Source: Varroa destructor (lineage: Eukaryota > Arthropoda > Arachnida > Mesostigmata > Varroidae). Taken from it: DNA of 64,000 bases. Positions 13,510-26,121 of the stretch are shown piece after piece (position 1 is the stretch's first letter; every line of letters starts with the position of its first letter). Position numbers and translations under genes: made by a program. The notes beneath the pieces are model-generated. The model saw only the letters and a program-made list of their open reading frames with translations, did no database searches and had not been told where the DNA came from. Location of the stretch: contig NW_019211456.1 in assembly GCF_002443255.2 (NCBI RefSeq), positions 24,669,061 through 24,733,060 of the forward strand, given 5' to 3'.

Positions 13510-15502
13510 CGTGAACTTCTACGACGGCTGCAGTACTGCAGGAACATCGACATTTGGGTCAGTATAGCGATGACTTGCGTAGTCTTCAATTTCGCGCATC
13601 GTATTTTACGGTGCGACCACTATCATTGATGTATTAGCCGATTTGTCGGCCATCTGCGTGCCTGCCCTCTCACATCGAGCGATGATAGGGCGAGCTGGTA
13701 TCTGCGATCATTGGAGGTTAGCGGTTGCATTGATGTACATTGAGATTCATAGGCTAGCATATGCAAGGGGTTCTCTCGAAGCAGGGCAGTCAGTGAGGAA
13801 GGGCTATGCTATGCCCCTAGCTGCCATATGCATGGGTTAGGATACACATGCGAATGCCAGCCTGATAGCTAGAACTCGAAAACTTAGAGGGAAACTGGGG
13901 GGAAGGGGGTGAAAAGAGAACTCGATGAACAAAATTTGGTGTACACAGATTACAAAGCGAATAGCCATGGACGACTAAACAGCTCAGTGGCCAGGTTACA
14001 GCTGCAAGAATTGGACAGAGCAACAGGATAGTGTGCAAGATGACGTAAAAAGAAGTAAGTATCTTTTTCGGATTATCAATGACATTATTCATGTGTCCCA
14101 TTTTAGTCAGGCGCCGCGAATGATCCTAAGTTAAATTGTACAGTATTGATTGTGAAAAGGTAACTTGTCTACAGATGTCCTGCTTTGCTGCTTCCAAGGT
14201 TGTCTTCGTACACAGAGACTGTTCGGTCGATGCTGCAAAAAAGTTGAAAGTTGATGTTATACTAGCGTGTGGAGAAATTCTATCATTCCATAACTAGAAT
14301 TTCGTTGCTTATCAACATGAGCACGATTATTGCCATAATCTATTTATATGTTCGGATAGTAGACGACGATAAAACAGTCGTCTCAAGCTTATCGTTTAAA
14401 GATAGATTGGTCATATTTCTATTAACTATCACTGCTTGCCGTTACATGTATATGAACGCCGTCGATGGTTCTGTTCGTTCCACGGCGACTTCTTAGCGTG
14501 ATCGTTGTTGTAATGGCGGATCTTTCGATAACGCGACACGGTACAATCTCCCGTATTTGTTCCCTAACCTAAACATTTTTCTCTGGACGTACCCCACCCA
14601 ATGCACATCACTAACCGAAACAATAATGTGATGAGGCCACGGAGGCACACCATTTTTGTTCTTTTTTTTTGTGTATAGCATTTCGTGTTTGCTCCGTTGC
14701 TTGCTGGCTTCGCCGCTTTCATTCATTCCATAGCGTTTACTGGATTTTACCAGCTCACAGCAAGTTTTCAGCGAACATACTTGCTTGTTCTATCTCGTCC
14801 GTCAGTTAGCCGTCCAGCCGGCCAGCTAGCTAACCAGTTAGTACTGAGCTAGACATTGAGATAGCGTTGATTTGCTACCTACACTGCCCGACGCGTCTGC
14901 TCATCGTCGCCATGGCGGCACTCGATGGTGCTGCTCGCCGACTGGATCGCTGCCGCGGTGACAGGCGACGACGTTGCTGTTGTCTTGTCTTAAAGTTTTC
15001 TAGATTTGAGCTTGTGCGACTGCTACCGCCTTCGCTACTGGTTTTGGGTCAATGGGGTGTCGGCGTGCCTTGGAGTCTATGTCCTTTTCGCTCCGTCCAC
15101 CTCTACCTATCTGACTCACCTTTCCGCTCAGTCTTCACTGCGATCTCAGTTAGTGGGTTCGTCGCTTGTGACCGATGATGCTGCCACGATGACTTGACTG
15201 CGATCCTGTTGTGTCGTGTGTCGCGGTCCGATTGGGCCCACTTGTTCCTTTTTTTGGCGTTCACTTCTCGCTGATATGCACTCGCAGACTCCGCAGTCTA
15301 AGGGCTGCGCGCGTGTGTGAGAACGCTCTCTGTGTTATGCGTATGCCTGTCTTCATTTGGACGAGCCAGATGGCCGACTGCTATCTTCGTTAGTCGAGTT
15401 AGTTTTTCCGTTAGTGGCAGACGCTACGAGTTGCTCGCCTGGAAGACGAAGCGAGAACGCCAAAAGACAGGTCTACAGAGTCGCTCCCAGCGGCAGCATC
15501 AT

Positions 15503-15532
<30 letters not shown>
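15503..15532. repeat. (GCC)n microsatellite
   Basis: About nine to ten GCC units, followed by CACC and GCTGTTGTTG. Confidence 0.9.
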
Positions 15533-15533
<1 letters not shown>

Positions 15534-18251
15534 GCTGTTGTTGAACTGAACTCTAAATTGCGGGCGGTGGTGATGGTGAACATTTCTGGACGCAGTTCTT
15601 TTCATCTTTTGCTACTGCTATCTGTTGTCGGCTAAACGCTTCCTCTGCCATACTTTTTCTCTGTAGAGTCTTCGTTCAGAGACTTTAGATAATTAGGCGG
15701 CCAATATGAACTGGGAACAAGGGTTAAGTTGAGTCGAATCGAAAGCTAGGACCAGAAAACAGACGCGATCATCTTTTCTCCCGGTTATAGCACTACTGCA
15801 CAGGGTTGCTAGTATTCTTGTGAGGATTATTTCGATCGTCTTTAGAGGAACAGTCGGCAGGGGAGAGCACCGCTCAGGAATGACGAACGAAGGGATAAAC
15901 ATAGTCTGCGCCGCAGCGCCAATTCACGCAGCTATAAACCTCGCCACTAATAGAAAAAATGGACAAAATTCATTCTGTTGCCTCTTTACTAGTCGTGCAC
16001 TGTGCAACGCTTCCTATCAGGAACATGTTTGCCATGCTCTCGTTTAGCTGCTCGAAATGCGTGATGCCATATACTTTCTGAATATATAGATAGTCAATAT
16101 ATTTGGTTCGTTTCTTTGGTTTGCTTTCATCGCAAGTATAGAGGCTGGCCCCAAGGTAATTCAGCGTGTCGGCTTTACGTCTATTGCTGTCGTATTGACC
16201 AGTCTCGCTACTTGCCTGTAGAAGTAAGTTCATCACTTCAATCAGCGAAAAACGCTGCTTTTAAGAAAGTATCCTCTAGAGCGGCTAGGACAACACGGCG
16301 GGCGGTGTTGCTGCGTCGGCCGTTTCAGTGGCTGCTGATACTAATATACATAGCGAATGGCCGCAAGGCATGATTATAGGAGATTTGGCAGCTGGCTGCC
16401 ATTTACTCATTGTATCCTGGTAATTAATGGCTATTGTAGAAAAATCAGCTGAAGCCATCGCCGAGGTGCGAGCAGTACTTGTGGTACAGCAGCGTATACA
16501 GCTTCGGGTAAGCAGCGAAAATAAACTCTGTTCGCATTTTCGCCACGCACCCTCCAAGCCAGCGGCCGCTTTGCCACTAAAAGCGCACTTTATATCTGCG
16601 CAGACTATACCGATGTCGTGTTTCCCCCTTTTCGATGCCTTCCCTGTGGTTCTGAGCTGGCTGAGTTGATGATCTTCCGACGCAAGATCATCAGCTCAGT
16701 TAGCAGTCGCTGATTGCCGCAGCAACAGTCGCAGCGATAGTAAAGGCAGATCCTTGACCGCCGCGACGTGGCTTGCTTTTCGCTTCGATCGACGGTCCGG
16801 CCCGTTTCACTGTCCGTCCGCGCCTGAATCAATCTAATGTTGGCGGCTGCGGGGACGGCGGTGGTGGCATCAACGTATACTCGCATTCTGCTCTCTCCAG
16901 CGCATTACCTTCTCTTGTCGTCGTCTTCTTGCGTCGTTGACTCTCCTTTTCATATCTCTCGCTCTCAGCACGCGCGGCTTCGAAAGCGCCGCGTCTGCCA
17001 GCGGGAGAATCTCCTACTCGGTGTCGATCTGCCATGTATGAAGCAACGACCTAGCAAACTATAACGAAGTTCGTGTTCGCACACAACTATCGTTGCCGTT
17101 AGCAGTATCGGCACAAATGGCCGAATAAAGTATGAGGTAGTAGTAACAGCGGCGGCAGTATGCGTTGCCATTGGCGTGATCGTCATAGTAACGCAATTCA
17201 TCGCACTACGCCAGTCGATGGCTGGTCTCATGTATATCTCGTGTATTTCCGAGCGTTTCTACGTGCACCTTTGCGCATAGGCAGGGTGTCTGTGTGCGTG
17301 AGAGAGTGCGAATGTAAGTCTACGAGGATATATATGGGTATCTAAATGTATTTGGTAAAGGAGCTTCTCTGCTACTAGCTCATTTTGCCCCGTTACCTTT
17401 CATTTCTATGTACTATGTTTATATGTGGCTTCTTGATGTGGTGTGGCTTTTGTCGTCGATGCTATACAGTGCGGTCGGTCCCTCGATCGCTAGACTCGTC
17501 CGTAGCTTCGCTGGTGACATGACTTTCGCTTGCCGACAGCGACAAGAGTTGTCGTTCTTTTTGTCGACGCCGTTGGCGGCTGAAGAACAGCGAGCGGTGC
17601 ACCGACGGCAACGCAATCATTACCGTTATACGCTATCGCAGAGCTTGCGCCAGTTCCCAGATCTCAAGTGAGAGAAAAAAAAACTGTGTTGGCCACAACG
17701 CAAGCAATGGCGACAGTAACAGTAGTAGCCACAGCGAAGTTGCCGTTACGAACGCGATAGAAGAGGGATACACACGCTCAAACAAACGTGCTGCGGCCAC
17801 ACGCACAAGATTGACTAGCCCTCACTGTCTCTCTTCCCCTTGCTCGTATGGCGTGAATTGGATGATAAAGAGAAAAAAAAGGGAGGTTTTCTGAAAAAAA
17901 AAAAAAAAAAAGTCATCTGAGCGATATTCTCTGAGTACAGCATGACTCTTCGCCATCATTGAGCCACTCTCGGCAACATTCTTATTATTAGCATCGCAAC
18001 GACAAATAGCGGTGGTCGGTCGTTGCTGTTGGCTATCGAATTTTAAAGGAGAGCCTGGTTTAGCGGCCGCCCGCGGCCGCAACGAATAAAGCCGCCATAG
18101 CAGCGACTGCATATAAGAGTATGGTGAAATAATAGGCGCCATTGACGTCTCTGCAGAAACAACAAACCACCCTACCGACCAGTGCCACCTCGGCCATACA
18201 GACTAGCGTCTCTACGGATAGGCCAGAGAGCCACCACTCGAGATATCTTCG

Positions 18252-18274
18252 ATAATAATAATAATAATAATAAT
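18252..18274. repeat. (ATA)n microsatellite
   Basis: Seven to eight ATA units. Confidence 0.9.
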
Positions 18275-18885
18275 CAAGCTCGGGTGATGAGTCATTATCA
18301 ACATGAACAATTGTATTGTTGCTGCTGCCAAGTTCCGGTCGCGCCGATGTTGATGTTGCTAAGAACGACCTGGTGTGCCTGTTACGTAGACGGCTATGTA
18401 CGGTTCGGTAGCGTTGCCGGCATCGAGAGCTAGTCGTCCACCTTAAGCGATGTCAGGAGGCGAAAGAAATTCGTAGAGCGAACGGGTAAACTGGTCTCTT
18501 TCCTACAGACTTGACGCCAAGCAAAGCGATGCTGACTTTGACGATCGTACGGTTGTCTTCAACGATCGCCGCTCCGCTATGACTTGCCACTAGCGTTATT
18601 AGCATGCTCATCATCTCGAACTAAAGTTAAAAAGATCTAACAGAGGATTATCTCGACGTGGAGTTGTGTAATCTGTTTGCTGCAATGGTAGCGCAGCCAT
18701 ATACAGGGGCTCCTATGACACTTTAGTTAAGGAGATCTTCGTTATTATTCTGCTTTCGATCTCGGGCGTTCACTTTGTGCGTCCCTCTGTTCTGCTCTTT
18801 GTTGTCTTTACATCTTTAACATACGCAGACAGATAGTATGTTTTCGTGTTTACTCGGAATTGTCACTACTTTTTTTTGCTTCATC

Positions 18886-18993
18886 GCCCGCCGCCGCCGC
18901 CGCCGTCGTCGTCGTTGTCGTCGCCGTCGCCGTCGTCGTCATCGTCATCGTCGTCGTCGCCGCCGCCGCAGCCGCCGTCGTCGTCGTCGTCGT
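18886..18993. repeat. Interrupted (CGC/CGT)n tract
   Basis: About 108 bp of CGC and CGT triplets with a few CAT interruptions. Poly-Arg, poly-Ser/Pro and minus-strand Asp/Gly ORFs here come from the repeat. Confidence 0.9.
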
Positions 18994-19439
18994 TGGTTGG
19001 ATCATTCGCCGACCAACAAATCTGCTCTTGAGTTAACTCAAGCCGCAACCGAGTAGTTGGAGTGGTTGGGGGTAGATTGGTGACGATAATCATTGTGAAA
19101 ATAGCCCGAATCATCAAGGGTATGAGAAACACGGGACGCAAAAGAAGGTAGTTAGATTTTTGTAAACAGCAACAACGATGATGGCAATGCCCATGATAAT
19201 TCTGGGCATTTGGAATTGATGATGCTAGCGTCTGCCTACCCCTATCAAGTGTGAAAGGTTAAAGAAACAGCGCTAGCGGTGCTTTCTCTTTCCCGATGTG
19301 CGTGTGTCTGCCGGTGTGCTTTATAACCAATGATAGCTATAAAAAGCAAATAAAATTTCATTAGAATTGTAATGGCGATTGAACGCCAGTTTGTCGGGTG
19401 CTTGTGGCAGACGCGAATAGTGGAGGCGGCGCCGTTGAA

Positions 19440-19460
19440 GGCGGCGACGACGGTGGTGGT

Positions 19461-19491
<31 letters not shown>

Positions 19492-19494
19492 ATG
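19440..19494. repeat. (GGT)n(GGC)n tract
   Basis: Seven or so GGT-type units pass directly into eight GGC units. G-rich on the + strand. Confidence 0.9.
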
Positions 19495-20693
19495 GTCAGT
19501 CAACTCGGTCGGCAATCGGCCGAATCAACCTGTTTTCTCCCATCCCCACCTCCGTGTCCATACTCCCCCTATGTAAAAGAGGCGTTTAGAAGGGAATTCG
19601 TTCGACAGACCGACAATTGTCTGACGTTATTGGCAATGCTGCGCAAGGCTGTATCGTAGCTAGAATACAGCCATTATAGGGAATTTAGTAGAAACGAAGG
19701 TTGCCAACGGTGTCGCAGCACCAGAACTGACTGTTGAGTTGAAAAACAGTACTTGGCTTATCTGTTTCTTGTTTCTGCTTTTATTCCTACTCGAACTCAT
19801 TTTCCATCCATCCACCGGAAATGATATTGCTCGTGATACAGTTGTTACTGACGCATACACACTTAGCACAGGGCGACGCTGGGTGACCCTGGCGACCGGC
19901 TGCTAGACTCAACGCTTAGCTCACTTTTGAGAGAGTCGATCAATGTCTGGAAATACTGAAAATGCTGCCGGCCGGGCCGTTGCGCTGCTGTTGATGCTGG
20001 CTTTAGCGAAATAAAAATGCTGAGCCATGCGCTATGATAATTCTCAGTGGTGGACGGGAGAGAGGTGGTCAGCCAAATGTCGTTTTCTTAGCCTATCTGT
20101 TGTCAACTACTACGAATTGTTGCGTTCTCTTCTGGTGCGCTCGGTGATGACTACAGGCAGGAAGGCGAACGTGGCAACGCTAACTAACTAAGAAACGACA
20201 ACGTAACTCCATTTTTAACACAACCCAGCTATAGTGGGGGGCAGACGGGTGGCGAGAGTCGCGGCAAACATTGTCGGCGTCTCAGTGAAACCCATGTTTC
20301 GGCTCACAAGTTGGATATCAGCGTGTATGTGAGCTTCTACTTTAATATATGTATAAAATGTGTGATGTAGTGTTATGGAAATTCCGACAGCGCTGGGTCA
20401 CAGACGTGGCACACAAACCGAAATACAGGCGCATTCCCACCAGAAGTACATATTCGATGTTGACAGCGCCTGCGTGTTTATGTTTTGATGTGGGTCTTAA
20501 GAAAATCGTATGCAGGTGCCATAAGTATCCGGTTGCGGAACAAACACTGCCTGTAAGGTTATTTCTTTGCCAGCTAAATTGCTATGTTGAGACTATGGAA
20601 ACGGCGTTCCCGTTTGTATCATGACCCTAGTAATGGTTGAAAAAAGAAAAAGTTAAAATCCAATACAACAAATTTCGGCTCAACTGAACCTAT

Positions 20694-20724
20694 ATAGGAT
20701 AGGATAGGATAGGATAGGATAGGA
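20694..20724. repeat. (AGGAT)n pentanucleotide repeat
   Basis: Six units of AGGAT. It differs from the arthropod telomere motif TTAGG, so it is not read as an interstitial telomere. Confidence 0.9.
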
Positions 20725-21785
20725 AAGAAATGGCATGATAATACATGTCGTTGCCGCTGCCACTGCCGTAGTCGCCGCTTGATGTTTTCCTCATAAGCGG
20801 TCCGTCCGTGCTCTTCCATATCGTTTGGCATCATTGTCGTCGCCGAACGGACGGCAAGTGCGTAATGATTAATAAACGCCTCCTTTTTCTCTGCGAGACT
20901 CGCATTGCGCGAAGGGAGATGAACAAGGGCCCTTCCGTGACACCAGTGAATCGCTCCACGCGTCGTTTCTGCGTATGAATTCTACGATAATAGCCTGAGA
21001 GTCCGGTGTGTACGGGTGGCGTCCGTAGTATTCGCTTTTGATTTTGTATATCGCAGATCGGCCAGGACCATCGGACCCGCGTTAACACCATGCTTCGGCG
21101 GCGATGTGGGAGGCCTCCAAAAATTTTTTCTCTCCTAGAGCGCGCGCCTGCTTTTGGTAGTGTGCAGCTGACTTGCATCGGCAGCAGGACTAGCAGGTTA
21201 CGTAGACGTCATTCAGACAGTGATATCTTGTACTGGAGCCGCTTCACGTGCGGATACAATAAATGATGTCGGCCAGCTAGCGTACACACGAGATGCAATG
21301 AAACGCACCCGGATCAGGAAGTCCCCAGAGTATTGGACTAGAGGAAGCTTTTGATTAATGGAACTACTAACGTGATTCGTAAAGTTAAAGCTGGATATTC
21401 GACAATGCATGACGGTAATATCCAGATTTCTGAGCCTCGGTGCTCCAAACAAGACGAGGGAACAAGATGAATTTGTATTGATCGTTGAATCCCTGCACGA
21501 CACGAAGGCATTATTAGGTAGAGACTTAATTGAAAACATATGACAAAACCGACACAAAGTTTATGAACTAACGTTAATTTTTACTATTGCTATGATTATT
21601 ATGAGACATCGTTAAAATATCCTGCTTAAATCGCCGCCAGCTCACCGCAATTACAGATTAGTGAATATAAGGTTAGTGTTATTAAAATGAGTTTATGTGC
21701 CTTTACTAGTCGCAACACAAAATAGGTTTAACTAGTTCCTAAACTGGATCAACTGCTTACGCTTTCTGCGTATATGTGTACACGT

Positions 21786-21787
<2 letters not shown>

Positions 21788-21822
<35 letters not shown>
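21788..21822. repeat. (TA)n microsatellite
   Basis: About 17 TA units; self-complementary. Confidence 0.92.
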
Positions 21823-21824
<2 letters not shown>

Positions 21825-24800
21825 AAACAATGATGATGTAGATGATATGTGACGACACTCATGAGATATTCGTCAAATTGACGATTAGCCGGTATGAATA
21901 ACAGTGTGACGAACTGTTAAGCAGAATGATTGACGTTTGGCTCCGCTAAGCGTAAGTCTGTTTGTGGCTAGCCACAGGCTACGATGCAATAAATCCACAC
22001 TCTGCATGGTAATGGCTACACGCGACCAATGAAACCAACGTGGAATCAGTGGATTTGTTTGTATTGCACCAATGTCCAGGTACAGAAGAAGGGTGACAAT
22101 AAAACAGACATCGGTAACAATCGCTGATGATTTTTAGGAGACGCTTCCGAAAAAGGGTACAAACTTCCATAATTTCTAATAACACGGCACACTCGAGAAG
22201 GCATAGACCTGGATTTACGTCCATCATAAATTATATTGGGCACAGTACTGGGCATCTAAGCTTGAGCGCAAAAGCTTACTTAGAAGATTTTTAAACGACG
22301 AATCTTTCTTTAATTTCATACGTATGACCGCGTCCTGCAATTTCGATCCTGCAGCGTTATCGCCACATTCTGCGCTGCCGCATGGCTCGGTCATGTTCGA
22401 TTCTGTTTATTCTAAAAATTAGTCAGTCGCTGCTATCGACGGGAACAAGGGACCGTGGAATTAAAGGAAGAGAAAGCTTACGAAAGAAAAACAGACATGC
22501 GACGATAGAGTGAGCAAATCTTCGAGTAATAGAGGCCATCCATTGCTGTGGGATTGTGCGTCGCTCATGGGCCCCGAGGCTACGAAATGGGAGAATAAGA
22601 TGAACAGACCGACCCAAGAACACTTCGACTGTTAAAGGAAGCTTGGGCAACAAGTGTTGGGTAGGCTCAGCCCGTTTCACCGACGAAGCGTAGGCGGGTT
22701 ATGACGGGTGAACAACAACAGCAGACATCTGGTTAATATAGATACATCTGTGATCGGTAGAAAATTTTACCTTCCTCGCGGTCTTGTGTCGTTCCCTCTC
22801 GCATCCTGAACATATTTGGCTGAATTTTCTGTTAACAAAGGCCAACTCCTATCTCACAACTGCGATTAGCTTGATAGTTTCTAATCAATGTACTTGTTCC
22901 AGGCCGAAGCGTTACTGTATTTTATTTGCAGAATGAATTACAATAGAGAACAGCAATAGCATCCGGAACCGTGAAAGATTTGAAGCGAAACGAAAAGCTC
23001 GGATGTCCCCCACATCGAAATTTCGCTTATGGCATTTAGGCTAGCGGAACGAGAATGAAGCCCAAGTAACTTCCCGTTCGTAGCGCACTCTGTGGATACA
23101 ATGCCGAGTACGTATAGGGCAATGGGAAAAGTGATCAGGGCATTATCGCTAGTATAGTTTAGCAAGTGTTTCATTATACATGGCGACAGCTTACGAATTC
23201 AAATCTGTAGGTGTACACTACTACGACTTAATGCACTAGTGGTGCCTCTAGAAATGTTTGGATTGGTATAGCCAATGCGTGGAGGGTACCTCATCAACTA
23301 GATAGGACGTAGACGAGTTTTCGCTGAACGGACAAGCGAACAAAGCACACGATCAACAATAACAATGGAATACAATGGGAACATTGCCGCCATACTGATC
23401 CAAATATGCTTAACCGTTCCTTTGGAGAAGCTACGACCAGGTCTGAATTATACGTAAAATGGAACTCAGATCTGGCTAGATACAACATCAAAAAATTAAA
23501 AGCTTAATAAGAATGTTCTCAGAAAACCGAACGTAATTTGTCCTGCTACGACGACTGTTAGCTAACTATATTTAAAGTATACAAGTATACAGGGCGTAGT
23601 GGAAGAGAAATACATACGATTTTACAAGAACGGTAGATTTGTTTAGTGACTTTTCGACCATCGCCCCGGACACATTAATCTGTTCTAACAGGATGTGCTT
23701 TTAGCGCGATGTGGCTAGTTGTGAATGCGACACCGTGGCAAATTTGGCGGAATGCAACTCGTCATCAGGGGCAGCGAAAACTGCCCTATGGTTCAGCCTT
23801 TCGCTGTCCTCTTTTCATAGACGATTAATTGTTTTTGTCTTAGTTAGTTGAAAAAAAAAATAGATCCACTAAACAATTCCGAAAACAACATACTGTTACT
23901 TTGTGGTCATACGTTTCCCGAACGTTGGTCAAGCACGGCGTCTCTTGCTCGTTACGTGGTAACGTTACATGAAAAAAATAGTGTTTACGGGATAATTTGC
24001 CTTGTCTATATAAGAAATTGATATGAATATTTTCGAGGTCAGATTCAGATTGGCTTAGTAATCATTCTCAATAACACAACACGCAGACAACGGGTAACGT
24101 TTATAAAAGAAAGCGATGTAAGAGGTACGAACGATCGCAGGGTGTATTAGATTTTGTTGAAATGTTTAGTCCTAACTTCTACCAGGGTAGGATTCACCGA
24201 CCCCGAAACAAACTTTGTAGCGGCGGAATAAACTGACGTATTTTCATCTTAAATCTTCATCTAGCTAAACGCTAGGACGCTCAGTAAAGGGTAACTATTA
24301 GTGTTGGTGTCAATGCGGTTCCACCACAGAAGCTAATGCGAGTCTTAGTTTAATTTGCGATTTTTCCTAAAAAAGAGCGGCTGATTTTTATTAGAAGGTA
24401 AGAGCACTGACCAGAATGCGCACCGATATTTTCAGCAACAGTTGTAGCGACGGTCGAACGCTGTATGTGCCTATTTTCCATATGGGCATTGATCAATACG
24501 AGACCTGGGTTCAACCTTCTAGTGGCACTGCATACTTGCTATAGATATCCGTTATTACTTAAATGTACTTTTTCTTTTTTTAACTCTTCTGTTATAGATG
24601 GTTATTACTTATCCAATTCTTTAAAAATATATTATATTGGTTTCGGATACAATTTTATCTGCCCAAATTACTTCTTTCCTTTCTCGTCGTGCGTGATATT
24701 GATGATGAATAGACGGCAAAGTCCACCGATAGGATTGACTTGAGATAACAAACACGACTCTCTGTCAGCGGAGCCGTCCGTTATATTGGACTACGACAAC

Positions 24801-25631
24801 TAATGCAGGCACAGCTACCAGAAGAAGACCAGCCCTGGCAATGTGACAGTTAGAGGGTCATGCAAAATTATCTTCGGGCTAAAGTCGGTCTGTCGTTTCC
24901 AGCTAAGCATACTTTGAAGATGACCACTGGGCCCTGCTCTCGATTAAAATACGACTTACAACGCAGCTGCCAGAAATGCTAACAACGTACTGCCAATTTA
25001 TATATGTAGAGATATAGATAGATAAGTGGTACGCTAGGAAGAACAAGAACCGTCCAGCTTGGCCAGCCCGGCATTTCGCGCTCCATCTCTTCCACTCGCT
25101 TTTATAATACGCATCTACCTAGACAAACTCGGGCTGGTCAATTGCCCAATCAGTTGATCAGCTAGCCGCTTCCTACCTAGGTTACTCGTAGCGGCATCAT
25201 GCGCGCCTGATACCAGGATACAATGTATTTTGTAAATCGAGCTTTAAGTACCTAATGGCCGTGTGGTGCGTCGATGACAGCGCTAAGCTACGAACTCGCT
25301 CAGTCATTGGCTAAGTTGATGCATCGCAGTAGCCAGGACTTGAATATTACACAACTACGACTGGCTGTATTGGCTCGTTGGCCTTAGCTGGTGGTCAACC
25401 ACTTGTTGATGATGGCCTGCCATGTTGGCGTCGGCGGTAGGCCGTGCAGACGGTATCGATGTCTGTAAAGTGATGAGGTTCTGGAGACAGTACAGATAAA
25501 GTCTAGAATGTGACAAATGATAATGATTGCTTTTGCTGCAGCTGTTGCCTGCCTACCTTTACTGCTGCTGTTCATCTCGCGGTACCAACGACCGCTGCTG
25601 ATGCCGTTGCTCCATCTTATTTGGCTGTTTG

Positions 25632-25658
25632 TCTGCCTGCCTGCCTGCCTGCCTGCCT
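25632..25658. repeat. (TGCC)n microsatellite
   Basis: About six TGCC units followed by a T-rich tract. Confidence 0.9.
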
Positions 25659-26082
25659 TTTTTCCCTATTTTCCTTCAGTTCCCTCGTGTGTTTTATCGC
25701 TGCCTCCGTTATCGTCGTTGCTGCTGCCATTCACCGCCGTGTCTATATAATAAAGGCCAGCACTAACTTCTTAAAATCAGCGTGCTTCCTCATTCTGTCA
25801 GGCAGCGGACGTGGTATAGAGAGTTTAGGATTTAGAAATGGCCATTCGCTGGTAGCCCCTGAGCGAAAGAGCAATTGCCAACCATCGAATCGTCACCAAC
25901 GTAGTTGCAGAATAATGGACACGATCGCTGACGGTCGTTAGCTAGCCAACTCGCTGGCCGAGCGTTTCCTCACTAACCAGACAATTATCCGTACTGTTGC
26001 CGTCGTAACCGCGGCTACTATCCGCTATTGTTGATATTGCAAAGTCGCTCGTCCGCCGTGGGTATCTCTTTCTCAACGACCC

Positions 26083-26121
26083 TCGCCGCCGCCGCCGCCA
26101 TTGCTGTCGTCGTCGTCGTCG
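26083..26121. repeat. (GCC)n and (GTC)n tracts
   Basis: Six GCC units, a short spacer with ATTGCT, then about six GTC units. Confidence 0.85.

Larger units (their letters stand above)
7001..14850. other. No gene recognised; scattered microsatellites
   Basis: The region holds short open frames without domains and simple repeats at 7274-7318, 7546-7568, 9552-9567 and 13476-13509. The + strand around 8.9-9.4 kb is rich in GCA/GGC/GAA-type triplets. I see no tRNA, transposase or reverse-transcriptase motifs. Confidence 0.5.
14851..19660. other. No gene recognised; degenerate CNG/NCG triplet-rich block
   Basis: The block is dense in GCC, GTC, GCT and GGC triplets with near-perfect runs at 15503-15532, 18886-18993 and 19440-19494. 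The many overlapping ORFs on both strands (poly-Arg, poly-Gly, poly-Asp, poly-Ser) follow from these repeats. Two NotI sites lie 2 bp apart at 18063-18080. Confidence 0.5.

Noticed and set aside
17133..17143. TGAGGTAGTAG, the first 11 bases of let-7
   Set aside because: The match stops there and the following sequence has no complementary arm, so no precursor hairpin forms.
18838..19056. Poly-Arg and poly-Ser ORFs, and an acidic minus-strand ORF
   Set aside because: Readings of the CGC/CGT repeat in different frames.
20694..20724. Interstitial telomere candidate
   Set aside because: Unit is AGGAT, not TTAGG in any rotation or strand.
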